The notes beneath the pieces were generated by a model. That model saw nothing but the letters and a program-made list of their open reading frames with translations. It was not told the origin of the DNA and ran no database searches. The position numbers and the translations under genes were made by a program. A stretch of DNA of 64,000 bases, from the NCBI GenBank assembly GCA_024102635.1, contig JAGFJO010000013.1:1-64000 (forward strand), written 5' to 3'. The stretch is from Deltaproteobacteria bacterium. GTDB taxonomy: Bacteria; Bdellovibrionota_C; UBA2361; JAGFJO01. Below, piece by piece: positions 34,826 through 44,711 of this stretch (its first letter is position 1; each line of letters begins with the position of its first letter).

Positions 34826-35322
34826 GCCGCGCCATCGCTCTCCGCTTCCTCGTATTCCACCGATATTTCGACTATCTCATATTCGCGAGTGCCGCCGGGA
34901 AGATTGACTTTGGCCACCTCGCCTAAACTTTTGCCTATCAAAGACCGGCCGAGTGGAGATTCTAAGGAGATCCATCCGCGATCCACATCCGACTCGTCCG
35001 CCCCTACGATGCTTAGCTTGCGGCTCTCTCCAGAATCGACGTCCTCGATTTTAACGGTTACGCCGAATACCACCTTCTCGCAGCCGTTCAGTTTGCGCGG
35101 ATCAATGATTTCAGCCATAGCAAGCTTGGCTTCGATGTCGCGAATTTGGGCCTCCACCATTCCAGATTTCTCTTTGGCAGCATCATAATCGCCGTTTTCG
35201 GATAGATCTCCATGGCCGCGCGCTACTTCAATGGCGTGCGCCAGCTCAGGCCGCATGGCTTTAAGTTTCTGCAGTTCGCTGCGCAGGGCGTTATATCCCC
35301 GTGGTGTGATTGGGCGCTTCAT
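34822..35322 (-). CDS. greA: Transcript cleavage factor GreA
   Basis: Rescues backtracked RNA polymerase by stimulating transcript cleavage. The N-terminal coiled coil (GYNALRSELQKLKAMRPELAHAIEVARGHGDLSENGDYDAAKEK, given by its parts) carries the acidic tip DLSENGDYDAAKE. The C-terminal FKBP-like domain has GESRKLSIVGADESD and ISLESPLGRSLIGKSLGE. The length of 166 residues is usual. It lies 49 bases downstream of carB and overlaps dnaG, linking the pyrimidine genes to the macromolecular-synthesis genes on one strand. Confidence 0.95.
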   Translation of the reverse strand: MKRPITPRGYNALRSELQKLKAMRPELAHAIEVARGHGDLSENGDYDAAKEKSGMVEAQIRDIEAKLAMAEIIDPRKLNGCEKVVFGVTVKIEDVDSGESRKLSIVGADESDVDRGWISLESPLGRSLIGKSLGEVAKVNLPGGTREYEIVEISVEYEEAESDGAA

Positions 35323-35371
35323 GTTTCGAGAGTAATCGATCCTACCCTAAAATTCAATGAAGATAAGCCGC

Positions 35372-38300
35372 TTAAGCGGCAAAGTCCTGTAGCGCGCTCA
35401 CTTCCAGCACACTCTTCTCTTTTACGCTGCGGATTGCGTGAGCAGCCGCAGACGCGGCGGCCATGGTGGTAAATGTAGGTATCTTCAGCTCGTTCGACAC
35501 GAGCCTGATGGAGCGGGAATCCAGAAAGGTGCCCTCACCCTCAGGTGTATTAATCACCATCTGAACTTCGCCCTCTCCCAGCATATCAACTATGTGAGGA
35601 GAACCTTCTCTAACCTTTCTAACGGCGGTAGCTTGAATGCCTAACTTTGAAAGATAGTCAGCGGTACCTTTAGTGGCGACCAGTTCGAATCCGAGCTCTA
35701 TTAGTGTACGGCAAAGTTCCTCCAACTCGGGCTTATCGTCATTCTTGACGCTTAAAAACACACGGCCGCTCGAAGGGAGGGTCACCCCTGCTGCAAACTG
35801 CGCCTTAGCAAATGCCCCTTCAAAGTTTCGGTGAATTCCCATAACTTCACCGGTCGATTTCATCTCAGGTCCAAGGATCGTATCCACTCCCTGAAACTTA
35901 CTGAATGGAAATACAACCGCCTTGATGCATTTATAAGGAAGGTCGGAAGGCTCCTTGACTCCAAGTTCGGACAACGTTTTGCCCGCCATGATGCGCGACG
36001 CAATTTTGGCCCACGGGATGCCAGTAGCTTTGCTGACGAAGGGTACAGTACGCGAGGCTCGAGGATTAACTTCGAGCAGGTACACTTCGTCTTTTAACAC
36101 CGCAAACTGAATGTTTACCAGGCCGATAACGTCAAGGCTCCTTGCAAGCAAAATAGCCTGGCGTTTAAGCTCTGCGACTATCGCCGGTTTCAGAGTTTGT
36201 GGCGGCAGGCAGCAAGAGCTGTCACCGGAATGCACTCCCGCCCGCTCTATATGCTCCATTACTCCCGCTATCAGAATCTGATTGCCGTCCGACACCGCAT
36301 CGACGTCGACTTCAATGGCATTTGCCAAGAAGTGGTCCATAAGCACCGGGCGCTCATTAGAGACGACAACGCTCTCTTCAAGGTAGTTAATCAGCTCCTC
36401 TTCAGAGTAGATTACCCTCATTGCACGGCCGCCCAGAACGAAGGATGGCCGTATCATGAATGGAAAGCCGAGCTTTTTAGCGGCGGCCCGCGCTTCATCG
36501 ATTGACATGACAGTGGAATTTGCGGGTTGCTTAAGGCCAAGCTCTTCAACCAAAGCACTGAATCTGCGCCTATCTTCGGCGATATCAATGGACTCAACGG
36601 AGGTGCCTATAATCGGAACTCCAAGGCGTACCAGGTCTCCGGCCAGCTTTAGAGGTGTTTGCCCTCCGAACTGAACGATTACACCTTGCGGCTTCTCCCT
36701 CTCTACTATCGCCATTACAGACTCAAGGGTAAGCGGCTCGAAATACAGACGGTCACTGATATCGTAGTCTGTGGAGACAGTCTCCGGATTACAGTTAACC
36801 ATTATGGTCTCGAAACCGTCGCTTTTAAGAGCCAGGGCGGCGTGAACGCAGCAGTAGTCAAACTCAATTCCCTGCCCGATACGGTTAGGGCCCGAGCCTA
36901 GAATCATTATCTTGGGTCTGTTTGTGGGCGGCGCATCATTAGCAAGATCGTAGGTGGAGTAGAGGTAGGGAGTGAACGCGACAAACTCAGCGGCACAGGT
37001 ATCAACCGCCTTGAATGATGGAATTACGCCATGCTTTTGGCGAGCTGATCGAACACTATCCTCTGTTGATTTTAGAATCGCAGCCAGGCGGCGATCGGAG
37101 AATCCTTCTCTTTTTAGTTCCCGCCAATCATCGGACTTGAGCTTATCGACATTCTTGCCCTGCAGCGCCTTCTCGGAATCTATGAGTTGCGAGATCTCGG
37201 TTAAAAACCAAAGGTCAATTCCGGTTGACTGTGAGAGTGCCTTGGCTGAATGACCGGCTCTCAGCGCCTCTCCAAGTAACCAGAGGCGGTGAGGTGTGGG
37301 CTGTTTGCAGCTTTCAAAGATCTCTCCCTTGCCCAGATCGCGCACAAGCGAGTGGCGATCGAATCCAAATGTGTCGAGCTCCATCGAGCAGATCGCCTTA
37401 TTCAAGGCCTCCCTAAAATTACGGCCGAATGAGAGCACCTCGCCCACCGATTTCATCTGCGTGCCGAGCGTAGGATCGGCAAGCGGAAACTTTTCGAAGT
37501 TAAAGCGTGGGATTTTTACTACTACGTAATCTATCGACGGCTCGAAGCAGGCTGGGGTTTCCTTTGTTATATCATTCGCAATCTCATCAAGGGTGTAGCC
37601 CACCGCCAGTTTTGCCGCGATTTTAGCTATCGGGAAACCGGTCGCCTTAGAAGCCAGAGCAGAACTTCGCGATACGCGCGGATTCATCTCGATAATTATT
37701 ATGCGGCCGTTTTTCGGGTTCAGCGCAAACTGCACATTAGAGCCGCCGGTCTCCACTCCAATCCGCCTAATGACCTTTATGGCGTCATCGCGGAGAAGTT
37801 GATACTCCTTATCCGTTAAGGTCTGAATCGGGGCAACGGTGATGGAGTCGCCGGTGTGAACCCCCATTGGATCGAAGTTCTCGATGCCGCAGACGATTAC
37901 CACGTTATCCTTGAGATCCCGCATTACCTCGAGCTCGATCTCTTTCCAGCCCAGCAGACTCTCCTCAATCAGCACCTCATGATTTGGGCTAGAAGAGAGA
38001 GCTAAGGAGACCTTGCGGTGCAACTCCGAATAGTCATTGACTATTCCTCCTCCGGTGCCCCCCAGTGTGCGCGAGGGGCGCAGAATTAGCGGATACCCTA
38101 TCGCTTCGGCGATTGCTTCAGCTTCGCTTATCGAACGTGCAAGGCCGCTGCGGGCCGATTCGATCCCGATCTCGTCCATCGCAGCCCTGAAAAGTTCGCG
38201 ATCTTCGGCTGTCTTTATAGATTCTATGTTGGCGCCGATAAGCTCGCAGTTGTAACGTTTGAAAACATCACGTGCTTCTAGCTCCAGGGCGATATTCAGC

Positions 38301-38584
38301 GCAGTTTGACCTCCCATGGTCGGCAGAACTGCATCCGGACGCTCCTTTTTGATAACTTCCTCAACAAAGTCAGCGGTGATCGGTTCTATATAGGTGCGGT
38401 CGGCGAACTCCGGGTCCGTCATGATGGTGGCAGGGTTTGAGTTAACAAGAATTACCTTGTAGCCCTCTTCCTTCAGAGCCTTTATCGCTTGTGTTCCGGA
38501 ATAGTCAAACTCGCAGGCCTGTCCGATTACTATCGGCCCTGACCCTATCAGCAGAATTGATTTGATGTCCTCTCTTTTCGGCAT
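35372..38584 (-). CDS. carB: Carbamoyl-phosphate synthase large subunit
   Basis: Makes carbamoyl phosphate from bicarbonate, ammonia and two ATP. The two ATP-grasp halves are seen at [20 protein letters not shown] and [20 protein letters not shown]. An oligomerisation domain lies near residues 400-550, and a C-terminal MGS-like regulatory domain starts around residue 935 ([14 protein letters not shown]), where UMP/ornithine-type effectors bind in other species. The length of 1070 residues is standard. It starts one base after the carA stop codon and is part of the pyrR-pyrB-pyrC-carA-carB unit. Confidence 0.96.
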   Translation of the reverse strand: MPKREDIKSILLIGSGPIVIGQACEFDYSGTQAIKALKEEGYKVILVNSNPATIMTDPEFADRTYIEPITADFVEEVIKKERPDAVLPTMGGQTALNIALELEARDVFKRYNCELIGANIESIKTAEDRELFRAAMDEIGIESARSGLARSISEAEAIAEAIGYPLILRPSRTLGGTGGGIVNDYSELHRKVSLALSSSPNHEVLIEESLLGWKEIELEVMRDLKDNVVIVCGIENFDPMGVHTGDSITVAPIQTLTDKEYQLLRDDAIKVIRRIGVETGGSNVQFALNPKNGRIIIIEMNPRVSRSSALASKATGFPIAKIAAKLAVGYTLDEIANDITKETPACFEPSIDYVVVKIPRFNFEKFPLADPTLGTQMKSVGEVLSFGRNFREALNKAICSMELDTFGFDRHSLVRDLGKGEIFESCKQPTPHRLWLLGEALRAGHSAKALSQSTGIDLWFLTEISQLIDSEKALQGKNVDKLKSDDWRELKREGFSDRRLAAILKSTEDSVRSARQKHGVIPSFKAVDTCAAEFVAFTPYLYSTYDLANDAPPTNRPKIMILGSGPNRIGQGIEFDYCCVHAALALKSDGFETIMVNCNPETVSTDYDISDRLYFEPLTLESVMAIVEREKPQGVIVQFGGQTPLKLAGDLVRLGVPIIGTSVESIDIAEDRRRFSALVEELGLKQPANSTVMSIDEARAAAKKLGFPFMIRPSFVLGGRAMRVIYSEEELINYLEESVVVSNERPVLMDHFLANAIEVDVDAVSDGNQILIAGVMEHIERAGVHSGDSSCCLPPQTLKPAIVAELKRQAILLARSLDVIGLVNIQFAVLKDEVYLLEVNPRASRTVPFVSKATGIPWAKIASRIMAGKTLSELGVKEPSDLPYKCIKAVVFPFSKFQGVDTILGPEMKSTGEVMGIHRNFEGAFAKAQFAAGVTLPSSGRVFLSVKNDDKPELEELCRTLIELGFELVATKGTADYLSKLGIQATAVRKVREGSPHIVDMLGEGEVQMVINTPEGEGTFLDSRSIRLVSNELKIPTFTTMAAASAAAHAIRSVKEKSVLEVSALQDFAA

Positions 38585-38585
38585 A

Positions 38586-39767
38586 TTACGCTACCACGCT
38601 GGCAAAGAACCGCTTAAACAGATAGAGCGAGTCGTGCGGCCCGGGAGATGCTTCCGGGTGATACTGGATGCAAAAGATCCGGTATTCAGGCAGGTCCAAA
38701 CCTTCTACGGTATTATCGTTGAGATTCAGGTGACTGACTCTTACATCGGACCCTAAGCTTCCGGCATCCACGGCGAAGCCGTGGTTCTGCACGGTAATCT
38801 CGACCTTCCCCGTAGTAAGGTCCTTAACCGGATGATTGCCGCCCCTGTGGCCGAACTTTAGCTTATAGGTCTTACCGCCGAAGACCTGCGCTAAAATCTG
38901 ATGACCGAGGCATATTCCGAACACCGGGAATTTACCGACAAGACCCTTTACGGAATTTACTACATAGCCGAGTGTCGCCGGATCTCCCGGTCCATTGGAG
39001 ATAAAGAGGGCGTCCGGGCGTAGGTTCAGGATCTGCTCCGAGCTGTGTGTAGCGGGAACCACCGTCACTCTGAACCCGGCCTCAAGAAGGAGGCGGAGAA
39101 TGTTGTTCTTGATGCCGCAATCTATAGCGACTACATGCGGGCGCGCCGCTAGATCATTTTCGCTCAGGAGGCGGCGGTCGCGCTTGAGGCTGCCCTTGAG
39201 CGCCTCATACTCTAAAGACCACGGCAGCTCGTTCCAGCTATAGGCTTCGGCGCAGGTGACTGCCTTCACATAATCCTTGCCCTCCATGGAACCCGCTTTG
39301 CGCGCCGCCTCAACCAGTTCGTCTACGTTAACATCGGGGCCGCAAGCCATGGCTCCCATCTGAGATCCATTGTCCCTTAAGTGAGCGACTATAGCGCGGG
39401 TATCTAGGCCATATATTCCCATCTTGCCCGCGTCTTCAAGATACTGTGAAAGAGATTTGGTGGCGCGAAAATTACTTACAACCGGGCTCAGGTCCCGCAG
39501 AATAACTCCTTCCACATGTACTTTACTGCTCTCGTTGTCCTCCTCATTACAGCCGACATTTCCGATGTGAGGATAAGTAAACGTTATGATCTGGCCCGCG
39601 TAACTGGGGTCGGTAAGGATCTCTTGATAGCCGTACATAGATGTATTAAACACCACCTCGCCTACCGCAGGATCAGAGGAGCTTTTCTCGGCTCCTAAAT
39701 GCCAAGCTTTAAAGTGTGTTCCATCTGCAAGTGCCAGTACTGCTGGTCTTTTACTTTTCTTCGGCAT
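38586..39767 (-). CDS. carA: Carbamoyl-phosphate synthase small subunit
   Basis: The glutamine amidotransferase subunit that feeds ammonia to CarB. The class I GATase triad is present: Cys in [12 protein letters not shown], and His and Glu in [13 protein letters not shown]. The N-terminal half carries [25 protein letters not shown], the CarA-specific domain. The length of 393 residues is normal. It lies between pyrC and carB, with 45 bases to pyrC and one base to carB, fitting a pyrimidine rather than arginine-only role. Confidence 0.96.
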   Translation of the reverse strand: MPKKSKRPAVLALADGTHFKAWHLGAEKSSSDPAVGEVVFNTSMYGYQEILTDPSYAGQIITFTYPHIGNVGCNEEDNESSKVHVEGVILRDLSPVVSNFRATKSLSQYLEDAGKMGIYGLDTRAIVAHLRDNGSQMGAMACGPDVNVDELVEAARKAGSMEGKDYVKAVTCAEAYSWNELPWSLEYEALKGSLKRDRRLLSENDLAARPHVVAIDCGIKNNILRLLLEAGFRVTVVPATHSSEQILNLRPDALFISNGPGDPATLGYVVNSVKGLVGKFPVFGICLGHQILAQVFGGKTYKLKFGHRGGNHPVKDLTTGKVEITVQNHGFAVDAGSLGSDVRVSHLNLNDNTVEGLDLPEYRIFCIQYHPEASPGPHDSLYLFKRFFASVVA

Positions 39768-39812
39768 TGCTTCTCTCTATAAGAGTGTATGCTCCTAAAT
39801 CGCCAATCATCG

Positions 39813-41114
39813 CTATTTCGGGGATTGCTCCAACTTTCGCCCCTCAACAACCACCCTGCCGTTCACGAGCACCGCGTCAGCGATACCACATAACTGACGG
39901 CCAAGAAAAGGGCTGTTGAGACTTAAGGACCTGTTGCAATCACGGTCAAAGGTCCACTTCCAACTTGGATCAATGATAGCCAAGTCGGCGCGCGCCCCTT
40001 TTCGCAGATTGCCCCCTTCGATCCTCAAGATTCTGGCCGCGGCGCTGCTAAGCGCTTCTACAGCCCGCCTTCTTGATATCTCACCTTTTGCGGCAAATTC
40101 GAGTATTAGAGGGAGGCTGGTTTGAAGACCGAGTATTCCGAAGGACGCCTTGGCGAACTCAACGTCTTTGCTGTCCGATTCGTGCGGAGCATGGTCGCTG
40201 GCGATGCAATCAATGGTTCCATCCTTAAGTCCGGCCAGAAGAGCGGCGCTCTCCTCTACCTCTCGGAGCGGCGGACTCATCTTGGCGTTAGTGTCAAAGT
40301 TTCTGACGGCCTCTTCAGTCAGCACCAGATGGTGCGGAGTCACCTCACAGGTGACCTTGATCCCGTCGTTTTTGGCGCGTCTCACTAGCTCAACTCCCCT
40401 GCCCGATGAGATATGGCAGATATGAATCGCCGCGCCGGTAGTTCTAGCCAGCTCAATATCCCGAGCTATCATCACCTCCTCGGCCACCTTGTGCATGCCT
40501 TTGAGCCCGAGGCGCGAGGAAAGCGCAGATTCGTTCATTGAGCCGCCGCATGAAAGCGATTTGTCTTCTTCATGGCAGCAGATAGGCACATCGAGCATGC
40601 TTGCCCATTCGAGGGCGCGCCTCATGATGCCGGAGTCGTAGACCGGCTCTCCGTCGTCTGAAAAAGCGGCGCATCCGGCCTTGCGAAGCTCGGATAGAGG
40701 CGCCATCTGTTTGCCCTGAAGGTTTACGGTGACTGCTCCTATCGGCAATACGCGCGCTGCTTTTGCCCCTTGGGCTTTTTCGAGTATAAACCGGGTAATT
40801 TCGGCGTTGTCGTTCACCGGCCGGGTATTCGGCATGCAAAGAATGGTGGTAAAGCCGCCCAGAATGGCCGCCTCGCTTCCTGATTGAATCGTTTCCTTCC
40901 ACTCGAATCCTGGTTCCCTCAGGTGGACGTGCATATCAATAAGGCCCGGCACGATCCATTTCCCCGTGGCATCAATATCACGCTGCACCGTTGCGGAGGC
41001 AAACGAGCCAGGCCGGCCTAAATCGGCTATCCCTGCACCATCTATTAGCAGGTCAAACTCCCCTTCTACATTGCTATCAGGATCTATTACGGTTCCGTTT
41101 TTAATTAAAATCAT
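39813..41114 (-). CDS. pyrC: Dihydroorotase (type I)
   Basis: Cyclises carbamoyl aspartate to dihydroorotate. The metal-binding DMHVHLREPG and FTTILCMPNTRPVND motifs, CHICHISSGRG and the ASDHAPHE segment identify a class I dihydroorotase of 433 residues. The expected Asp ligand in SDHAPH is intact, so this is probably the active enzyme, not the inactive partner that accompanies PyrB in some bacteria. The gap to pyrB is nine bases. It is transcribed with pyrR and pyrB. Confidence 0.94.
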   Translation of the reverse strand: MILIKNGTVIDPDSNVEGEFDLLIDGAGIADLGRPGSFASATVQRDIDATGKWIVPGLIDMHVHLREPGFEWKETIQSGSEAAILGGFTTILCMPNTRPVNDNAEITRFILEKAQGAKAARVLPIGAVTVNLQGKQMAPLSELRKAGCAAFSDDGEPVYDSGIMRRALEWASMLDVPICCHEEDKSLSCGGSMNESALSSRLGLKGMHKVAEEVMIARDIELARTTGAAIHICHISSGRGVELVRRAKNDGIKVTCEVTPHHLVLTEEAVRNFDTNAKMSPPLREVEESAALLAGLKDGTIDCIASDHAPHESDSKDVEFAKASFGILGLQTSLPLILEFAAKGEISRRRAVEALSSAAARILRIEGGNLRKGARADLAIIDPSWKWTFDRDCNRSLSLNSPFLGRQLCGIADAVLVNGRVVVEGRKLEQSPK

Positions 41115-41123
41115 AGCTCCTCA

Positions 41124-42092
41124 TCAGGCACTCTCTTGCTCAGAAATTGCGCTTTCTCCTGTCGCTAAGGCAAAAAGAACTGCCATTCGCACCGCTACCC
41201 CATTAGTAACCTGGTTGCCAATTAGTGCTCTTGGCCCGTCGGCCACTTCACTTGAAAGCTCGACTCCGCGGTTTATCGGTCCCGGATGCAGTACAACGGC
41301 GCCGGGCGCATAGCGCCGCAAAATATGCTCATTGATTCCGTATTCGGCGATGTACTCTTCGATGGTAGGAACAAAGTGTTCACTTTGACGTTCAAGCTGC
41401 ATCCGCAGCACCATCACGACATCGGCTCCCTCCAGCCCCTCGGCCAGTGAGTGAAATATCTGCACTCCCCCTTCAAACGCTCCGGCCCCGCCTGCATATG
41501 GTGGCATGAGGGTCGGCGGCGCAATTAACCGGACCTCATTACCGAGCAGTTTGTGAGCCCAGATATTGCTGCGCGCGACTCGCGAGTGTCTTATATCGCC
41601 GACAATTGCTACCTTGAGCCCTTCCAGCGGGCGGTCTTGCGCCGCAAAGTGTTGCTTTAGTGTCAAACAATCGAGCAGCGCTTGGGTCGGATGCTCATGA
41701 AGTCCATCTCCGGCATTTATAATCGAAGCGCGGCTGATATGGTTAACAAGCAGATTTGGCACTCCGCTTTCCTTGTGACGCACCACGATAACATCCGGCG
41801 CCATAGCCTGCAGGGTTCGGGCAGTGTCAATTAACGTCTCGCCCTTGGTGACGGAAGATTCAGAGCCGGTCATATTAACGGTATCTGCAGAGAGCCGTTT
41901 GGCTGCAATTTCAAAGCTGGCTCGAGTGCGTGTGCTGGGCTCTAGGAAGAGATTTATTACGGTCTTGCCGCGCAGCGCCGGAACCTTTTTTAGCTCGCGT
42001 TGAGATACCTCCACAAAAGCCTCGGCATTGCTCAAATAGTTCTCGAGCTCGCTCTTCTTAAGGTATTCTATCCCGAGCAGATGCTGGCGCAT
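41124..42092 (-). CDS. pyrB: Aspartate carbamoyltransferase catalytic chain
   Basis: Forms carbamoyl aspartate, the committed pyrimidine step. Carbamoyl-phosphate contacts are in EPSTRTRASFEIAAKRL and SVTKGETLIDTARTLQ, the HEHPTQALLDCL-type motif appears as LHEHPTQALLDC, and HPGPINRGVELSSEV closes the aspartate domain. The length of 322 residues fits the class without a regulatory PyrI chain, and no pyrI is nearby. It follows pyrR by eight bases and precedes pyrC by nine. Confidence 0.95.
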   Translation of the reverse strand: MRQHLLGIEYLKKSELENYLSNAEAFVEVSQRELKKVPALRGKTVINLFLEPSTRTRASFEIAAKRLSADTVNMTGSESSVTKGETLIDTARTLQAMAPDVIVVRHKESGVPNLLVNHISRASIINAGDGLHEHPTQALLDCLTLKQHFAAQDRPLEGLKVAIVGDIRHSRVARSNIWAHKLLGNEVRLIAPPTLMPPYAGGAGAFEGGVQIFHSLAEGLEGADVVMVLRMQLERQSEHFVPTIEEYIAEYGINEHILRRYAPGAVVLHPGPINRGVELSSEVADGPRALIGNQVTNGVAVRMAVLFALATGESAISEQESA

Positions 42093-42100
42093 TGTTTTTA

Positions 42101-42679
42101 TTACCTTTTCCCCTCGTTCTCACTTATGAGATAAACGCCATCAGTGCTGTAATCCATCTCGGTGAGCCTGACACGAACAAACTCCTGCCTGTTGGTGGGG
42201 AGATTTTTCCCGACATAATCAGGCCTAATCGGAACTTCACGATGCCCCCGATCAACTAGGCAAGCAAGCTCCACCCGGCTTGGGCGGCCGAAATCGATAA
42301 TAGCATCCAGAGCAGCCCGGATGGTGCGGCCGGTATACAAAACGTCGTCGACTAGAACTATGCGGGTTCCCGAAATCGAGAAAGGGAGATCGGTTCCGCG
42401 TAGAGTCGGTTGAGCGCTTTGGTGAGAGAGATCGTCGCGGTAGAGAGTGATGTCTATTACGCCGAAAGCGATCTTGGCCTTTTCGATCTCTTCAATGCGC
42501 TGCTGCAGCCGCTTTGCTATAAACTCTCCTCCGGTGCGGATCCCGACGATGGCAAGATTCGAAACGTCGCGGTCCTTCTCGACAATTTCGTAGCTGATAC
42601 GAGAGATGCAGCGGGAGATAGTCTCCGCATCAAGCACCTGCTTCCAGCTTGACGGGACGGTTTTTGGTTTTCCAGACAT
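42101..42679 (-). CDS. pyrR: Bifunctional pyrimidine operon regulator / uracil phosphoribosyltransferase PyrR
   Basis: PyrR senses UMP and binds pyr mRNA in many bacteria, and may also act as a weak uracil phosphoribosyltransferase. The PRPP loop IVLVDDVLYTGRTIRAALDAI (given by its core VDDVLYTGRT) is intact. The C-terminal DRGHREVPIRPDYVGKNLPT is a PyrR hallmark. I chose ATG42679 because a GGGGGAGG ribosome site lies before it; a longer frame starts at 42718. The result is 192 residues, close to the usual 180. Its position as first gene of the pyr cluster after a leader of about 240 bases suggests it regulates this operon. Confidence 0.93.
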   Translation of the reverse strand: MSGKPKTVPSSWKQVLDAETISRCISRISYEIVEKDRDVSNLAIVGIRTGGEFIAKRLQQRIEEIEKAKIAFGVIDITLYRDDLSHQSAQPTLRGTDLPFSISGTRIVLVDDVLYTGRTIRAALDAIIDFGRPSRVELACLVDRGHREVPIRPDYVGKNLPTNRQEFVRVRLTEMDYSTDGVYLISENEGKR

Positions 42680-42922
42680 AACTTTTCCTCCCCCAATATA
42701 GGGATCGAGATTAAACAAGCTTTATGCTGGAGTCGCAGGTTAGAGTGCAGGCGCAGGCGGGCAGTCGTGCCTCCTTCAATGGAACCCTATGGCAGGTTCT
42801 TTAGGAAGCTTTGCGGGGCTCGAGGCAACCGCAGAACAGATGCCGATAACTCTTACCTTTGCGAACTCACAGTTTCGCTTTTAAAGGCTTCTTCGCCGGA
42901 AGATTTACCTTCGGCGACATTA
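42680..42922 (-). other. pyr operon leader region
   Basis: From the predicted transcription start (about 42,922) to pyrR is about 240 bases. Hairpins such as GCGAA/TTCGC, TGCGG/CCGCA and GAACC/GGTTC can form. I saw no clear PyrR anti-antiterminator consensus and no hairpin with a T-run, so classical attenuation is not evident. A Rho-dependent or translational mechanism is possible. Confidence 0.45.
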
Positions 42923-42928
42923 TGAAAG

Positions 42929-42956
42929 AGTATAGCATAAGTCAATTACTAATCAA
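42929..42956 (-). promoter_or_regulatory. Candidate pyrR-pyrB-pyrC-carA-carB promoter
   Basis: On the minus strand TTGATT (42951-42956) and TATACT (42929-42934) are spaced by 16 bases, a strong sigma-70-like match, pointing into the pyr cluster. Confidence 0.6.
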
Positions 42957-42995
42957 AGCAGGCAGCAATTGACGCGGAACGGAATTTCAGTCGAG

Positions 42996-43397
42996 CTATA
43001 AACGCTTTGGTTCCTCAATCGGAGCAGAGGCGCGCGCATGGAAATCGAAAGTATGAATGTCATAATCCTGGCCCTGATAAGTGAGATAAAAGATCTCCTT
43101 ATAACTAAGGCTGATATTGATAAAGCCGTTGTTTCGTTCGATTTTCAGATCTTCAGGATTACACGGGATGTTCATGTATTTAATTAGATTCCAAAGCTTA
43201 TAGCGAAGCTCTTTATCAGTGAAAGTTTGAGCAACTCGAGCATGTGATTCGAACTGGTTCACAAGTTCATAATAGTAATAATAAAAGGGAAGAATATGGT
43301 ACGCGCAGTAGAGCGCTACGAAGGTGATGGTGCCGAAGACCAGAAAGGTAAGCTTCCCAATACCCCTTTGAAGGCGTAAAAGGCTCATTGACTTCAC
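42996..43397 (-). CDS. Small membrane protein, hypothetical (pilin-like/DUF4845-like layout)
   Basis: A 133-residue protein with one N-terminal membrane segment (LTFLVFGTITFVALYCAYHILPFYYYYY) and an extracytoplasmic C-terminal domain that carries NPEDLKIERNNGFINISLSYKE. This layout resembles small DUF4845-like proteins found in deltaproteobacteria, but I am not certain of the family. It starts with GTG, preceded by GAGGAG at six bases, so the start is well supported. A Tyr-rich cluster follows the membrane segment. It is divergent from the neighbouring small gene at 43474. Confidence 0.55.
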   Translation of the reverse strand: MKSMSLLRLQRGIGKLTFLVFGTITFVALYCAYHILPFYYYYYELVNQFESHARVAQTFTDKELRYKLWNLIKYMNIPCNPEDLKIERNNGFINISLSYKEIFYLTYQGQDYDIHTFDFHARASAPIEEPKRL

Positions 43398-43473
43398 ACA
43401 CTACTCCTCGTCAAATAGACAGTTTCATAGGAAGTTTCGGCAGTTTATATCTGAGATCTTAATTAAAAATTCG

Positions 43474-43818
43474 ATGCAGAGTAAGTCCCAATCTCGTAAG
43501 CTACGAGCATTACTAGCAATCTCTGTCCTATTGATCGTTCTTGGAAGCGGAAATGTGATATTCGGAAATTACAGAGCTGAAGTTTACGAGGAGCTGCTTG
43601 TAGAGGCACTGGAGAGCGATGCGGCCCCATCTTTGGGGATAGAGGGGGTACCCTCAGAAGGTCCCTCTGAAGAACGCGATAAAACGATACGCCTATTGAA
43701 AGGCAGGCTTGATTTCTACCGCACAGTAGTAATTGGAGGAAAATGCTTTTTGGCCATGTCCGGTTTTATCCTGCTATATATGTTAATTTTGACAAGAGAG
43801 GCCACTCCAGAAGAGTAA
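43474..43818 (+). CDS. Small two-helix membrane protein, hypothetical
   Basis: A 114-residue protein with two hydrophobic segments (about residues 10-30 and 88-106) enclosing an acidic, Glu/Ser-rich loop (LVEALESDAAPSLGIEG). No motif is recognised. No clear ribosome site precedes the ATG, so expression is uncertain, but the two-helix layout and a stable frame support a real gene. It converges on the gene at 43845. Confidence 0.5.
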   Translation: MQSKSQSRKLRALLAISVLLIVLGSGNVIFGNYRAEVYEELLVEALESDAAPSLGIEGVPSEGPSEERDKTIRLLKGRLDFYRTVVIGGKCFLAMSGFILLYMLILTREATPEE

Positions 43819-43844
43819 GATTGAGCTGCGTAGGAAGCCTGACT

Positions 43845-44255
43845 TTACTTTTTGAGTAACGCCCAAAGTTCACCACCTTGCTGGTAGTTGGCGGTAAGGC
43901 GAGATAGGTCTAGCTGAACTATTCCCGGAAAAGCGCGCTCTCCAACTATTATGCAGACAATGGCCCATAACCCGATAATAAGGCCCGCTTTTAAGAATCG
44001 TAGAAAAGAAATTAGTAGCACGAGAAGCGAGACGGCTAGCACGGCAACAGCTGCTTTCTGGTCCCAGGCACCCATAAACGTGCCTAAAGCCTCCGGTGCG
44101 TAGACTGCGCCCACCGTATAAGCACTACATGCAAGTAAAACCCCTTTTATTATTAATGGGATACGTGAAAAAACGATGATCAATGTGACTGTAACGCCGG
44201 CCAGCAGTACTAACAGCGTCGGATCGGAAGGCACCACCCAGAGTTCTTGAACCAC
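43845..44255 (-). CDS. Polytopic small membrane protein, hypothetical
   Basis: A 136-residue protein with about four hydrophobic segments and very few charged residues inside them; a hydrophilic C-terminus (LSRLTANYQQGGELWALLKK) ends the chain. It starts with GTG behind an AGAGG ribosome site. No family is recognised. It sits behind the degenerate-receiver/NtrC pair on the same strand after a 102-base gap, and may be a separate unit. Confidence 0.55.
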   Translation of the reverse strand: MVQELWVVPSDPTLLVLLAGVTVTLIIVFSRIPLIIKGVLLACSAYTVGAVYAPEALGTFMGAWDQKAAVAVLAVSLLVLLISFLRFLKAGLIIGLWAIVCIIVGERAFPGIVQLDLSRLTANYQQGGELWALLKK

Positions 44256-44357
44256 TTTACCTCTAACTAATACATCATGAGGGCAAAGTAGAAAGTCGGT
44301 TGAGAAATTCCCTAACTTAAGAAAAACCTTGTTTTATTTTAAGAAAAAGAGTCTGAG

Positions 44358-44711
44358 CTACACAAAAAGCTGCTCTAGAATTTGAGAGAGCCGTTTTGTG
44401 AACGCCGAACGGGGTAGGATTAAAGAGGCCCCACTAGCTGCAGCGGCCTCTGCAAGCTCCTGGTCCACGTGAGAGTAAAAACATACTAGATTAATCCCAC
44501 CCTTGCCGCATTCCCTTATAACCTCCTCTGGGCGTAAACGGGTGGAGTTAAGATCCAGGACAACAGCGGCCTCTCCTTCGCATGTTGCAGCCGCTGAGCG
44601 AAAGGAGTCGAGATCTTTAAATGAAAGTGTGGCAAGCCCCTGCTGCTGCGCGCATTCTTTAACCTTAGCTGAAAACATCAGATCAGTGTGCAGCAGAAGA
44701 GTTCTCATCAT
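44358..44711 (-). CDS. Degenerate receiver-domain protein coupled to the NtrC-type regulator
   Basis: A 117-residue protein with a CheY-like alternation of strands and helices (MMRTLLLHTDLMFSAKVKEC, AAVVLDLNSTRLRPEEVI, GINLVCFYSHVDQELAEAAAASGASLILPRSAF). VVLDLN could hold a phosphate-accepting Asp, but the usual acidic pair near the N-terminus is absent, which suggests a pseudo-receiver. Its start overlaps the end of the NtrC-type gene by four bases (ATGA), so the two are translationally coupled. The function is unknown. Confidence 0.6.
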   Translation of the reverse strand: MMRTLLLHTDLMFSAKVKECAQQQGLATLSFKDLDSFRSAAATCEGEAAVVLDLNSTRLRPEEVIRECGKGGINLVCFYSHVDQELAEAAAASGASLILPRSAFTKRLSQILEQLFV

